Positions 18,164 through 26,557 are shown, counted from the first letter of the stretch. The stretch is 64,000 nt of DNA from Rhodospirillales bacterium (GCA_016185145.1 JACPOB010000070.1:132801-196800); one strand, 5' to 3'. Translations and numbers: made by a program. Notes: generated by a model not told the origin, from the letters alone.

Positions 18164-19237
18164 ATGCTCGTCTTCCGCCAGCTCTTCGATCCGACCTCCT
18201 CGACGTACACCTACCTGCTGGGCTGCTCGTCGACCCGCGAGGCCGTCCTGATCGACCCGGTGTTCGAGCAGGCCCGTCGCGATGCGGCCCTGATCGGCGA
18301 GCTCGGGCTGAAGCTCAAATGGACGCTCGACACCCATGTCCATGCCGACCACGTGACCGGCGCCTGGCTCCTGAAGCAGAAGCTCGGCAGCGGCATCGCC
18401 CTTTCGGCGGCGGCCGGCGCCTCGGGCGCCGACTGGCTGCTCGCCGACGGCGATCGCGTGGAGTTCGGCCGCCGCTCGCTCGAGGTACGGGCCACGCCCG
18501 GCCACACCAACGGCTGCGTCACCTACGTGCTCGACGACGAGAGCATGGCGTTCACCGGCGACTGCATCATGATCCGCGGCTCGGGCCGCACCGACTTCCA
18601 GCAGGGCGACCCGCGCTCGCTTTATCGCTCGGTGCGGTCCCGCATCTTCTCCCTGCCCGAGACCTGCCTGCTCTATCCCGCGCACGACTATCGCGGGCTG
18701 ACCGCGACCAGCGTCGCCGAGGAGAAGAAGTTCAATCCACGGCTCGGCGGCGAGGTCGGCGAGAGCGACTACGTCGGCTACATGAAGAATCTCGACCTGC
18801 CTCATCCCAAGAAGATCGACGAGGCGGTGCCGGCGAACCTGCGCTGCGGCCAGCCCGGCAACGAGGCTGGCGCGCCGCCCGATCCGCACTGGGCGCCGCT
18901 GCGCTTCACCTTCGGCGGCGTCTGGGAAGTCGAGCCGCACTGGCTGGAAGAAAATCTCTCGAAGGTTCAGGTGCTCGACGTGCGCGAGCCCAACGAGTTC
19001 ACCGGGCCTTTGGGCCACATTCGCGGCGCCACCCTCGTCCCGCTGGGCGAGCTCGCCCAGCGCGCCAGGGAACTGCCCAAGGACAAGCCGATTGTCGCGG
19101 TCTGCCGCGCCGGCAGCCGCTCGGCCCACGCCACGGCAATCCTGCAGAAGGCGGGCTTTGCCGACATCGCCAATCTGCCCGGTGGCATGCTGCGCTGGCG
19201 CGCCGAGGGCCGCGGCGTCGAAGGCGGCTCGTCTTAG
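18164..19237 (+). CDS. Persulfide dioxygenase-rhodanese fusion
   Basis: The 357-residue product joins an ETHE1-like metallo-beta-lactamase domain (residues 1-240) to a rhodanese domain (about 255-350). The first shows HVHADH (58-63), PGHTNG (H114), TGDCIMI (D133) and YPAHDY (H174), the one-iron ligand set and surroundings of persulfide dioxygenases. The second has DVREPNEF and the active-site loop VCRAGSRSA with the cysteine near 314. Such fusions (PRF, CstB) oxidise glutathione or CoA persulfide and move sulfur to or from thiosulfate, so the enzyme probably detoxifies sulfide. It stands alone with no visible sulfide:quinone reductase. Confidence 0.88.
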   Translation: MLVFRQLFDPTSSTYTYLLGCSSTREAVLIDPVFEQARRDAALIGELGLKLKWTLDTHVHADHVTGAWLLKQKLGSGIALSAAAGASGADWLLADGDRVEFGRRSLEVRATPGHTNGCVTYVLDDESMAFTGDCIMIRGSGRTDFQQGDPRSLYRSVRSRIFSLPETCLLYPAHDYRGLTATSVAEEKKFNPRLGGEVGESDYVGYMKNLDLPHPKKIDEAVPANLRCGQPGNEAGAPPDPHWAPLRFTFGGVWEVEPHWLEENLSKVQVLDVREPNEFTGPLGHIRGATLVPLGELAQRARELPKDKPIVAVCRAGSRSAHATAILQKAGFADIANLPGGMLRWRAEGRGVEGGSS

Positions 19238-19265
19238 GAGCGCGGACCTGGAGGGTCCGCGCTCC
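19238..19265. repeat. Short family-A-type palindrome
   Basis: GGAGCGCGGACC and GGTCCGCGCTCC form a 12-bp perfect stem directly after the fusion-gene stop. The same arms are nested inside the element at 22170-22299. Confidence 0.7.
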
Positions 19266-19272
19266 GGCAAGA

Positions 19273-20142
19273 TCAAAATCCGTACAGCTTGGCCGGCGTG
19301 TCGACCAGGATCGTCTGCCGTGTCGCCTTGTCGGGCACCCATTCTTCGAACCAGCGCAGCGTCTGCGGATAGGTGGTGATCCGGTTGAGGCCCGTGTCGG
19401 TGTGCGGCCAGTCGCTGGCCCACATCAGGCGCTCCGCGCCGAAGGCGTCGAGCAGCATCGGCGTGGCCGCGCGGGCGCGCTCGGGGCCGACGCGATAGGC
19501 GCCGCACATCACGACCCAGACGTTGCGGCCCGGCGCGCTCTCCAGCAGCACCTTGAAGCCGGGATCGCGTGCCGGGCCGAGCGTGCGGTCGAACATGCCG
19601 TAGTGGGGGATCACCACCTTGTTCCCCCCTTCGAGCAGGACGGGCAGGATCTCCGGCAGCCGGCTGCTCTCGACATAGAGATGGATCGGCCAGTCGCGCT
19701 TCTGCGCCTCGGCCAGCATGTCCTTGTAGTAGGACCATTCCGGCGTCGGCAGGCCGTAGATCGGAAAGCGCAGTCCGCGCACGCCGATCTTCGCCAGGGC
19801 CTCCCAATCGTCGGCCGTGACCTTGACCGAGGGCGATATCCAGGGCACGCCGCGCAGACGATCGGGCGCCGCGCGCAGCGCCTTGAAAAGGTACTCGTTG
19901 TCGAAGCCCAGGAACGAGGGCTGCAGGATCACCGCACGTCCGACGCCGTTCTTCTCGGCCAGCGCCAGCAGCGTCTCCCACGAAGCGTCGTAGTCCGGCC
20001 GGTAGCGCGCATCGATGGCCATCGGCAGGTCCTTCACGAAGACGTGCGTGTGGGCGTCGATGCAGGCGGGCTCGGCGGCTTGCGCTGTCGGCGCAGTCGC
20101 CGCCGCCGCGAGCGCCGCGGCCGTGAAGCGACGGCGCCTCAT
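19273..20142 (-). CDS. Secreted amidohydrolase-2 family TIM-barrel hydrolase
   Basis: The 289-residue product begins with a twin-arginine-like signal MRRRRFTAAALAAAATAPTA and then the metal motif CIDAHTHVFV. Further marks of amidohydrolase-2 enzymes are RGLRFPIYG, HLYVESSRLPE, VIPHYGMFDR and the terminal MWASDWPHTDTG with the catalytic aspartate. Related enzymes hydrolyse lactones such as 2-pyrone-4,6-dicarboxylate or decarboxylate aromatic acids. Export of such an enzyme is less common. Its start overlaps the stop of the upstream MFS remnant by four bases. Confidence 0.82.
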   Translation of the reverse strand: MRRRRFTAAALAAAATAPTAQAAEPACIDAHTHVFVKDLPMAIDARYRPDYDASWETLLALAEKNGVGRAVILQPSFLGFDNEYLFKALRAAPDRLRGVPWISPSVKVTADDWEALAKIGVRGLRFPIYGLPTPEWSYYKDMLAEAQKRDWPIHLYVESSRLPEILPVLLEGGNKVVIPHYGMFDRTLGPARDPGFKVLLESAPGRNVWVVMCGAYRVGPERARAATPMLLDAFGAERLMWASDWPHTDTGLNRITTYPQTLRWFEEWVPDKATRQTILVDTPAKLYGF

Positions 20143-20426
20143 CGCCGGCTCTCGCGCGGATTGGCTTCGCGAAAGGTCAGGGCGGCCGCGAGCGAGAGGC
20201 CTGCAGCCGCCATGGCGACGAGGGCTGGGCTGAGGTCGATGCCGGAACGATGCACCACGGCGAACACGCCGAACGCCGCCAGCACCTGCGCGACCGGATC
20301 GCCGCCGGGGAAGAAGTTTTTACCGATCGAAATCGCGAAATAGCCGTAGATGGCGAAGCCGTACCATTCCAAGACGTTCCCGATCGTCCCGGCGGCGATC
20401 AGGCGTATCCTGCTGCGCGGCTCCAT
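20139..20426 (-). pseudogene. Internally deleted MFS (MHS/ProP-type) transporter remnant
   Basis: The frame gives 95 residues. Residues 1-52 match the beginning of metabolite:H+ symporters (GNVLEWYGFAIYGYFAISIG, then KNFFPGGDPVAQVLAAFGVF). The last 35 residues match the end of the same family (LSPALVAMAAAGLSLAAALT then a short basic tail). A normal member has about 430 residues with twelve membrane helices, so roughly 340 codons are missing from the middle while the frame is kept. It cannot be a functional carrier. It overlaps the amidohydrolase start and may still drive its translation. Confidence 0.7.
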
Positions 20427-20436
20427 TGGCTCAATA

Positions 20437-20572
20437 TTCCTCCCCTTTGCGCATTGCGCAAAGGGGAGGTGGCCGCGGAGCGGCCGGAGGGGTCATGAGC
20501 AACAGGCCTGATGCTCATGACCCCTCCGCCCCCGTAAGACGGGGGCACCTCCCCAGCGATGCTGGGGAGGAA
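20437..20572. repeat. Family-C intergenic element, subtype 2
   Basis: The element is bounded by CTCCCCTTTGCGCA ... and CCTCCCCAGCGATGCTGGGG-type palindromes and contains GGAGGGGTCATGAGCAAC with its partner GCTCATGACCCCTCC. The element at 54018-54144 shares this inner pair almost base for base. Confidence 0.75.
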
Positions 20573-20577
20573 AGTCG

Positions 20578-22152
20578 CTACTTCTTCTCGATGTTCCAGA
20601 ACACCGGGATCGGGCTCGCCACCATGCCGCTCAGCCGGTCGGCGCGCGTCGCGGTGGGCAGCGTGTACTGGCCGAGATGGATGTGCGTGCCGTACTGCAC
20701 GGCGCGCGCCTGTAGCTCGGCGGCGATCTTCTGGCGCGTCGGCAGGTCGGGGGCGCGGGCAAAGGCGTCGCGCAGGCGCTCGACCTCGGCGTCGCACGGC
20801 CAGCCGAACGCCGCCTTGTCGCATGAGGCGTTGACCATGCTGTTGGTCAGCGGATTCATCATGTCGACCGACAGCCACGCCGTCATGAAGCCGTTCCAGC
20901 CGCCGTCGGCCGGCGCCGTCTTGCGCAGCCGGCGCGACACGATCGCCTGGAAGTCGAGCGGCACCATCTGGACCTTGAAGCCGCCCTGCTCGAGCAGCGA
21001 CTTGGCGATCGGCCCGGCGTTGGTCAGCACCGCGATGTCGGTGGTGTGCAGCATGACGATCGGCGTGCCGTCGTAGCCCGCCTCCTTCAGGAGCTCCTTC
21101 GACCTGGCGAAGTTCGACCGCACCAGGCCGTCCATGCCGGCGCTGTTCTCCAGCGGCGTGCCGCAGACGAACATGGCGTCGCAGGTCCGATAGTACTTCT
21201 CGTCGCCGATCACGCCCTTGAGGAAGTCGACCTGGTTCAGGGCGTACATGGCGGCGCGCCGCACGCGCTCGTCGTTGAACGGCGGCACCACGGTGTTCCA
21301 GCGGAACACATACTGCGCGCCGATCGTGTTCAGGACTTCCAGCCGGATGTTCTTGTCGCTCTGCAGCAGCGACTTCAGGTCGTGCGGCGGCGCCTCGATG
21401 TAGTCGATCTCGCCCGCCAGCAAGGCGTTCACCGCGGTCTGGTGGTCGGGGATCGCCAGCCATTCGACGCGATCGACCTTGGCCACCTTGCCGCCGGCCA
21501 GGCCGGATGGCGGCTCGGCGCGCGGCTTGTAGTCGGGATTGCGCACGTAGACGGTGCGGTCCCCCGGCTTCCATTCGTCCTTCTTGAAGATGAACGGGCC
21601 GGAACCGATGAACTCGTCGATCTGCTTGCCGGGATCGGTCTCGGCGATGCGCTTGGGCATGATGAGCGGCGTCGAGCTGCCGGGCTTGCCCAGCGAGTCG
21701 AGCACCAGCCCGTAAGGCTCCTTCAGCACCAGCTTGAAGGTCCTGTCGTCGACCGCCTCGAAGCCGGCCACGAAGCTCATCAGCTTCAGCCCGGTCGAAT
21801 CGCGCGCGCCCCAGCGCTTCAGCGAGGCGATGCAGTCCTCGGCCGTCACCGACTTGCCGTCGTGGAATTTCAGGCCCTCGCGCAGGACGAAGGTGTAGGT
21901 GAGCCGGTCGTCGCTCAGCGTCCAGCGATCGACCATCTGCGGCTGGACCTGCATGTTGGCGTCCATCGCGAACAGCGTGTCCCACACCATGTAGCCGTGG
22001 TTGCGCACGATGTTGGCCGTGGTCCAGACCGGATCGAGCACCTTCAGATCCGAATGCATGACCGCTCGGATCGTTTTCGGCTGCTGGGCGTGCGCGGGCA
22101 GGGCGAGCAAAAGGGCGGTGGCTGCTGCCGACAGGAAACGCTTTACGTTCAC
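20578..22152 (-). CDS. ABC transporter peptide/nickel-type (SBP_bac_5) binding protein
   Basis: The 524-residue product has a clear Sec signal, MNVKRFLSAAATALLLALPA with cleavage near AHAQQ, and the family-5 solute-receptor plan. Diagnostic phrases are DLKVLDPVWTTANIVRNHGY near residue 35, TYTFVLREGLKFHDGK near 90, GSGPFIFKKDEW near 160 and a late RRLRKTAPADGGWNGFMTAW. These receptors bind di- or oligopeptides, sugars or opines. No permease or ATPase genes lie beside it, so it is an orphan receptor that must use a transporter encoded elsewhere. The nearest neighbours are unrelated. Confidence 0.9.
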   Translation of the reverse strand: MNVKRFLSAAATALLLALPAHAQQPKTIRAVMHSDLKVLDPVWTTANIVRNHGYMVWDTLFAMDANMQVQPQMVDRWTLSDDRLTYTFVLREGLKFHDGKSVTAEDCIASLKRWGARDSTGLKLMSFVAGFEAVDDRTFKLVLKEPYGLVLDSLGKPGSSTPLIMPKRIAETDPGKQIDEFIGSGPFIFKKDEWKPGDRTVYVRNPDYKPRAEPPSGLAGGKVAKVDRVEWLAIPDHQTAVNALLAGEIDYIEAPPHDLKSLLQSDKNIRLEVLNTIGAQYVFRWNTVVPPFNDERVRRAAMYALNQVDFLKGVIGDEKYYRTCDAMFVCGTPLENSAGMDGLVRSNFARSKELLKEAGYDGTPIVMLHTTDIAVLTNAGPIAKSLLEQGGFKVQMVPLDFQAIVSRRLRKTAPADGGWNGFMTAWLSVDMMNPLTNSMVNASCDKAAFGWPCDAEVERLRDAFARAPDLPTRQKIAAELQARAVQYGTHIHLGQYTLPTATRADRLSGMVASPIPVFWNIEKK

Positions 22153-22169
22153 GGAATCCTCATTGTCTT

Positions 22170-22299
22170 ATTCGGACCGCGGGCCTCTCGCCCGCTCATG
22201 CTCTTCGGAGCGCGGACCCCCAAGGCCCGCTCACGATCATGATGCGGACCTGGAGGTCCGCGCTCCGCCATGAGCGGGCGAGACGCCCGCGGTCCGAAT
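22170..22299. repeat. Nested palindromes: one family-A element inside another
   Basis: Outer arms ATTCGGACCGCGGGC (from 22170) and GCCCGCGGTCCGAAT (to 22299) belong to one palindrome with GCCCGCTCATG. Its loop holds a second palindrome with arms CGGAGCGCGGACC (22206) and GGTCCGCGCTCCG (to 22267), the same arms that stand alone at 19238-19265. This looks like one element inserted into the loop of another. Confidence 0.8.
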
Positions 22300-22303
22300 A
22301 TGA

Positions 22304-23413
22304 TCAGCTCTGCCAGCGGCTGGTGGCGCGGGCTCCCGGCGCGACCTCGGCCTCGCTCGGCGCCTGGACCTTGGCCATGTGCTCGTAGCGCTGGGCGGCG
22401 AACCACAGCGCATAGTCGCCGAACCTGATGGGGGGATACTTGGCCGGCCGCTCGGCCGACCGGCAGCTCGGCAGGCACTCGATGATCGCGTCGTGACTGG
22501 GATCGCAGAAGAACGGCACGGCGTAGCGCAGCTGGCCCGACACGTTGCGCACGCGATGCGGCGTCGACAGGAAGCGCTCATTGGTCCAGCGATGCAGGAT
22601 GTCGCCGCCGTTGACCACGAAGGCGTCCGGCACGCCCGGCGCCTCGAGCCAGCGGCCGTCGGGCAGGTTGATCTCCAGGCCCTGCACCTTGTTGGGCGGC
22701 AGCAGGGTCATGAAACCGGAGTCGGTGTGCGCCACCAGGCTGTTGACCGAATCGTCGGCGCCGTCGATCGCGGGATAGCGCGACATGCGCAGGATCATGT
22801 GCGGCTCGGCGAAGCTTTCGTCGAAGAACGTCTCCGGCAGGTCGAGCGCCAGCGCGTAGAGCCGCACCAGCTTGGCGCACAGCGCCTCCATGGTGCTCAT
22901 GTAGCCCACCATGTTTGCGCGGAAGCCCGGGATGGCGGCCTCGTCCGGCCACTTGTTCATGGCGTGGAAGCGGCGGTTGGACACGACGTCGGGATGCTCG
23001 GGCGTCTTCTCGCGGCGCAGGAAATAGGCCTCGTTCTGGCTCGGCTTCTTGCCCTGCGCGGCGGCGTTGGGCGGCGGCTTCCGTGCGATCGGCATGTAGC
23101 CGATATTGTGCTCGTCGACCTTGACTGCGAGCTTCGTGTCGATCGGCAACGCATGGAAGCGCGCGGCCTCGGCGTAGGCCGTGTCGATCGAGGCCTGCGG
23201 CACGCCGTGGCCGGCGAGGTAGTAGAAGCCGACATTCTCGAAGGCGAAGCGAAGCTCGGCCGCGGCACGCTCGGCAGCGCCGGGCTTGCCCGCCAGGAAA
23301 CCCGACACGTCGATCAACGGAATCTCTCCGCTGATCATGATAGGCGGCGCCGACGCTGGTATGGCGTGACTTGTCTGCGGCTGCATCACTTGATCCTGTG
23401 GCAATAACGTCAT
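22304..23413 (-). CDS. Isopenicillin-N-synthase-family Fe(II) oxygenase, diverged third copy
   Basis: The 369-residue product keeps the family core, with IPLIDVSGFLAG and GFYYLAGHGVP near the start, H229-x-D231 in VAHTDSGF, H286 in STPHRVRN and R296 in GQLRYAVPFF. It is clearly more distant from the tandem pair at 11-13 kb and carries an insertion with PPPNAAAQGKKPSQNEAYF near residue 115 as well as a longer C-terminus. Possible starts are 23413, 23386 and 23338; the last would begin exactly before the conserved GEIPLIDV strand, so the true N-terminus is uncertain. The substrate is unknown. Confidence 0.85.
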   Translation of the reverse strand: MTLLPQDQVMQPQTSHAIPASAPPIMISGEIPLIDVSGFLAGKPGAAERAAAELRFAFENVGFYYLAGHGVPQASIDTAYAEAARFHALPIDTKLAVKVDEHNIGYMPIARKPPPNAAAQGKKPSQNEAYFLRREKTPEHPDVVSNRRFHAMNKWPDEAAIPGFRANMVGYMSTMEALCAKLVRLYALALDLPETFFDESFAEPHMILRMSRYPAIDGADDSVNSLVAHTDSGFMTLLPPNKVQGLEINLPDGRWLEAPGVPDAFVVNGGDILHRWTNERFLSTPHRVRNVSGQLRYAVPFFCDPSHDAIIECLPSCRSAERPAKYPPIRFGDYALWFAAQRYEHMAKVQAPSEAEVAPGARATSRWQS

Positions 23414-23498
23414 GTCATTATGCGCTCGGCAGGCAGAGCAATAAATGCGCCATGCGCATGGGCAGCTCCTGAATTCAGCGTTCCGGATTGCGCAACGG

Positions 23499-23762
23499 TC
23501 AGGCGAACCAGCGGCGGAGGGCGGCGATCATGAGGAAGACGAAACCGCCGCCGGCGCCGGCGACGATGCCGCCGACGGTCAGCAGGACGCGCCGAGTCCG
23601 ATAGCGCTTTTGTATGCGGCGCTCGTGCTCGCGGCGTCCGACGCCGATCGGCCGGTCGTAGCGGTCGGGCGGGCTGGCAAGATCCCGTGTCCCCTTCCAC
23701 CAGCCCCAGCTTCCGCCCGCGACCGAGAACAAGACCAGCAGCGTGCCGATGATCCAGTTCAT
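23499..23762 (-). CDS. Small two-helix membrane protein of unknown function
   Basis: The 87-residue product starts MNWIIGTLLVLFSVAGGSWG, one membrane segment, followed by a charged middle rich in Arg (RYDRPIGVGRREHERRIQKR) and a second hydrophobic segment VLLTVGGIVAGAGGGFVFLM near the end. I do not recognise a family. The ATG at 23762 is chosen because the frame upstream shows no protein-like pattern. It lies downstream of nothing obvious on its strand and upstream of the third IPNS-like gene's end. Confidence 0.55.
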   Translation of the reverse strand: MNWIIGTLLVLFSVAGGSWGWWKGTRDLASPPDRYDRPIGVGRREHERRIQKRYRTRRVLLTVGGIVAGAGGGFVFLMIAALRRWFA

Positions 23763-24165
23763 GGCGCCGTTCCGCTCAGCTTTGCGACAGGCCGGCGTCG
23801 ACCATGGCGAACAGCATCCGAACGTGCGATGGGCGTCCGGTGCCATGCCGGATGGCCAACCAACGCCGCACCGGCGATGACCACGATAAGCCCGATTGGA
23901 CGCATGAACCCCAAAATATCCGGGCGCGAGACTGGCACCCCTGATAGGCGCTGTCATCCGGTTGTGCGTCCCCTGGTTGCCGCGGCGGCCGCCACGATCG
24001 GACAGGCGGCGAACAGCGGCTTCAAAAGGGGCAAAACAAAAACGGGATGCCCGCGCTGCCGGACATCCCGCTATCGGCAGATAGCTTAAGCCAAAAGAAA
24101 CAGTCTGGCAACGTCGCGAATATCCAAATAGATGAGATCCCCTTCGCGCAAGGAAGGGGAACCGG
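23763..24165. other. 403-bp gene-free stretch with an orphan minus-strand terminator
   Basis: No convincing complete gene lies here. On the minus strand the bases 24151-24086 read SLREGDLIYLDIRDVARLFL then LA and a stop. That looks protein-like and is followed 16 bases later by a terminator-type hairpin (24032-24070). It may be the tail of a gene whose front was lost. The Hsp70 gene ribosome site (AAGGAAGGGG) occupies the right edge. Confidence 0.45.
24032..24070 (-). terminator. Rho-independent terminator-like hairpin, minus strand
   Basis: CGGGATG (24043-24049) pairs with CATCCCG (24064-24070), and the minus strand then reads GTTTTTGTTTTG. No intact minus-strand gene precedes it, only a possible gene tail ending at 24086. 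Confidence 0.5.
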
Positions 24166-25413
24166 ATGATCGCCTGCGGACTGGATTTTGGGACGTCGAA
24201 CTCGGCGATCGGCATCGTCCGTGGCGACGCCGTCGCCCTGGCGCCGCTCGAGGACGACAAGACCCTGATGCCGAGCGCGGTGTTCTTCGATTACGAAGCG
24301 CATCGCGTCCGCTTCGGCAACGACGCCATCTCGGCCTATGTCGGTCAGACCGAGGGCCGGCTGATGCGGGCACTGAAGACGATCCTGGGGTCGCCCTTGA
24401 TCGACGAGAAGACGAGCCTCGGCAGTCGCAAGGTGCCGCTCACCGAGGTCGTCGGCATCTTCGTGCGCCATCTGAAGCAGAAGGCGGAGATCTTCGCCGG
24501 GCAGGAGATCACGGCGGTCGTGCACGGCCGGCCGGTGCGCTTCGTCGACGGCGACGACCAGGCCGATGCGCGGGCCCAGGCCGTGCTCGAGACGATTGCC
24601 CGCGAATCGGGGTTCAAGCACATCGTCTTCGTCGCCGAGCCGATCGCCGCCGCCTGGCATTACGAACAGACGGTGCAGAACGAAGAGCTGGTGCTGATCG
24701 CCGACATCGGTGGCGGCACCAGCGACTTCTCGGTCATTCGCATCGGGCCGGAGCGGCGCGGCCGCATCGATCGCACCGAGGACATCCTGGCGACGGCGGG
24801 TGCGCGCATCGGCGGCACGGATTTCGACAGCGCGCTCAGCCTCGCCGCGGTGATGCCGCTGCTCGGCCTCGGCACGCGACTGGTCGAGAAGGACCTGCCG
24901 ATGCCGAACGCGCTCTATCACGAGCTCGCGACCTGGGCGACGATCAACTTCGCCTACACCTACAAGAACGAGCGCGACGTCGCTTCACTGGTCCTCGAGG
25001 CGTGCGAGCCGGAAAAGGTCGGGCGGCTCTCGGCGGTGCTCGGCAAGCGGCTCGGCCATCGCATCGCCTTCGCGGTCGAGGACGCCAAGATCGCGCTCAG
25101 CGCCGAGCACGAGGCGGCCGTTGCCCTCGACTTCGTCGAGAACGGGCTCGCGGCCGAGGCATCGCGCCTCGGCTTCGAGCGCACGATCCGCACGAGGACC
25201 GACCGGCTGCACAGGACGGCGCGCGACTGCATCGCCGCGGCCGGCCTCGATGGCTCGGCGATCGACACCGTGTTCCTCACCGGCGGATCGAGCCGCGTCC
25301 CGGCCGTGCGCGCCGCGATCGCCGAGGCGGCGCCGGCCGCCCGTCTGGCCACGGGCTCGGACCTGCTGTCGGTGGCGTCCGGCCTGACCCAGATGGCGGG
25401 GCGGATGGCGTGA
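24166..25413 (+). CDS. yegD: Hsp70-family YegD-like chaperone/ATPase
   Basis: The 415-residue product has the actin-like ATPase plan of Hsp70. The phosphate-1 loop is CGLDFGTSNSAIGIV, the phosphate-2 loop LIADIGGGTSDFSV and the adenosine motif VFLTGGSSRVPAVRAAI; FVAEPIAAAWHYE is the connecting segment. It ends after the ATPase domain with only a short tail, so the substrate-binding domain of DnaK is missing, as is typical of YegD-like proteins. A client and partner are unknown. No DnaJ or GrpE gene is near. The symbol is by family resemblance only. Confidence 0.82.
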   Translation: MIACGLDFGTSNSAIGIVRGDAVALAPLEDDKTLMPSAVFFDYEAHRVRFGNDAISAYVGQTEGRLMRALKTILGSPLIDEKTSLGSRKVPLTEVVGIFVRHLKQKAEIFAGQEITAVVHGRPVRFVDGDDQADARAQAVLETIARESGFKHIVFVAEPIAAAWHYEQTVQNEELVLIADIGGGTSDFSVIRIGPERRGRIDRTEDILATAGARIGGTDFDSALSLAAVMPLLGLGTRLVEKDLPMPNALYHELATWATINFAYTYKNERDVASLVLEACEPEKVGRLSAVLGKRLGHRIAFAVEDAKIALSAEHEAAVALDFVENGLAAEASRLGFERTIRTRTDRLHRTARDCIAAAGLDGSAIDTVFLTGGSSRVPAVRAAIAEAAPAARLATGSDLLSVASGLTQMAGRMA

Positions 25414-25422
25414 CATCTTCTT

Positions 25423-25641
25423 CTTCCGGACCGAGCGCGTCCTCGCGCGCTCCTGTTCTTTCTTCAGATTTCTTTCCCCCCCCTTGGCGGTAGGGCTATC
25501 GCATATGGCTCCCAAGCCCGTCATCCCGACCGGAGCCGAGCGCAGCGAGGCGTAGTGGAGGGACCTATTTTTTGTTGATGCGTCGACATGAAAAGGTCCC
25601 TCGACTGCGCCGCCCTTCGGGCGGCTCCGCTCGGGATGACG
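25423..25641. repeat. Half family-A palindrome and a family-E inverted repeat
   Basis: This 322-bp gap (25414-25735) holds no gene. At 25423-25455 there is a degraded family-A unit (CTTCCGGACCGAGCGCG ... CGCGCGCTCCTG). At 25520-25641 lies a family-E element: CCCGTCATCCCGAC ... GAGGGACCT pairs with AGGTCCCTCG ... CTCGGGATGACGGG. The rest (after 25641) is leader of the next gene. Confidence 0.7.
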
Positions 25642-25735
25642 GGAAATCGCTGGCGGGGGAGAGGAGCATGAGCAATCATGAAACGGCCCGCGCTTCGGCG
25701 AAGGCAAGCGCGCGTCACGACTGGAGCACCGACCG

Positions 25736-26557
25736 ATGCCGCTCGGCTACTACGACGTGGGCGCCACGCCCTTCTTCGCCCTTCAGGCCGACCAGCGCGT
25801 CAGCTACTGCCTGCATGTTCCGAAGTCGCTGAAGGATCGCGACAGGTCGGCTTGCCGTCTGATCGTCGCCGTCCATGGCACCGGCCGCACCGCGACAGCC
25901 TACCGCGACGGCTTTGCCGACCTGGCCGAGCGCACGGGCTCGGTCGTGCTCGCGCCGCTCTTTCCCATCGGCCTGATCGAGCCCGGCGAGCTGTCGAACT
26001 TCAAGCGACTGAAGTTTTACGACATGCGCTTCGATCTTCTCCTGCTGTCGATGGTCGACGAGGTGACGGCGAAGTACGGCATCGATTCGCGTCGCCTGTT
26101 GCTGTTCGGCTTCTCGGGCGGTGGACAGTTCGTGCACCGCTTCTACACCCTGTATCCGCAGCGCCTGGCCGCTGTGTCGATCGGCGCGCCGGGCAATGTC
26201 ACCTTGATCGACGACAGCCGCGACTGGTGGGTCGGCACGCGCAACCTGAAAGCCGAGTTCGGCATCGGAATCGATCTCGAGGCCATGCGCCGCGTGCGCG
26301 TCCAGATGCTGGTGGGGGCGGAAGACACCGAAACCTGGGAGATCACCCTCAAGCCCGGCGATGCCGCCTGGATGGAAGGTGCCAACGACGCCGGCCGCAC
26401 GCGCATCGACCGGCTGGCGACGCTCAAGGCCAACTACGAAAAGCACGGCATCGCCGTACGCCATCACCTGCTGCCGGGGCTCGGCCATGCCGGTCCGAGC
26501 GCGCTGCGGCCGGTCATCGAGTTCTTCGAGCAGGTGCTGGCGGACGAGTCGACCTGA
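25736..26557 (+). CDS. Alpha/beta hydrolase, PHB-depolymerase/LpqC-like
   Basis: The 273-residue product has an alpha/beta-hydrolase core without signal peptide. LIVAVHGTGRTATAYRDGFA forms the oxyanion strand, LLFGFSGGGQFVHRF the nucleophile elbow (G-F-S-G-G), MLVGAEDTETWE the acid loop and LLPGLGHAGPSALRP the catalytic histidine. The G-F-S-G-G elbow and the VHGTGR start resemble esterase/depolymerase families such as LpqC. It probably hydrolyses an ester inside the cell; the substrate is unknown. Confidence 0.78.
   Translation: MPLGYYDVGATPFFALQADQRVSYCLHVPKSLKDRDRSACRLIVAVHGTGRTATAYRDGFADLAERTGSVVLAPLFPIGLIEPGELSNFKRLKFYDMRFDLLLLSMVDEVTAKYGIDSRRLLLFGFSGGGQFVHRFYTLYPQRLAAVSIGAPGNVTLIDDSRDWWVGTRNLKAEFGIGIDLEAMRRVRVQMLVGAEDTETWEITLKPGDAAWMEGANDAGRTRIDRLATLKANYEKHGIAVRHHLLPGLGHAGPSALRPVIEFFEQVLADEST

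Noticed and set aside
19238-22299. Family-A palindromes as simple transcription terminators
   Set aside because: Their stems are GC-rich, but no T-run follows, unlike the clear terminators at 32246, 33582 and 55097.
23763-24260. Upstream extension of the small membrane protein frame
   Set aside because: The extension has random composition and would overlap the Hsp70 start; the ATG at 23762 is where hydrophobic coding begins.
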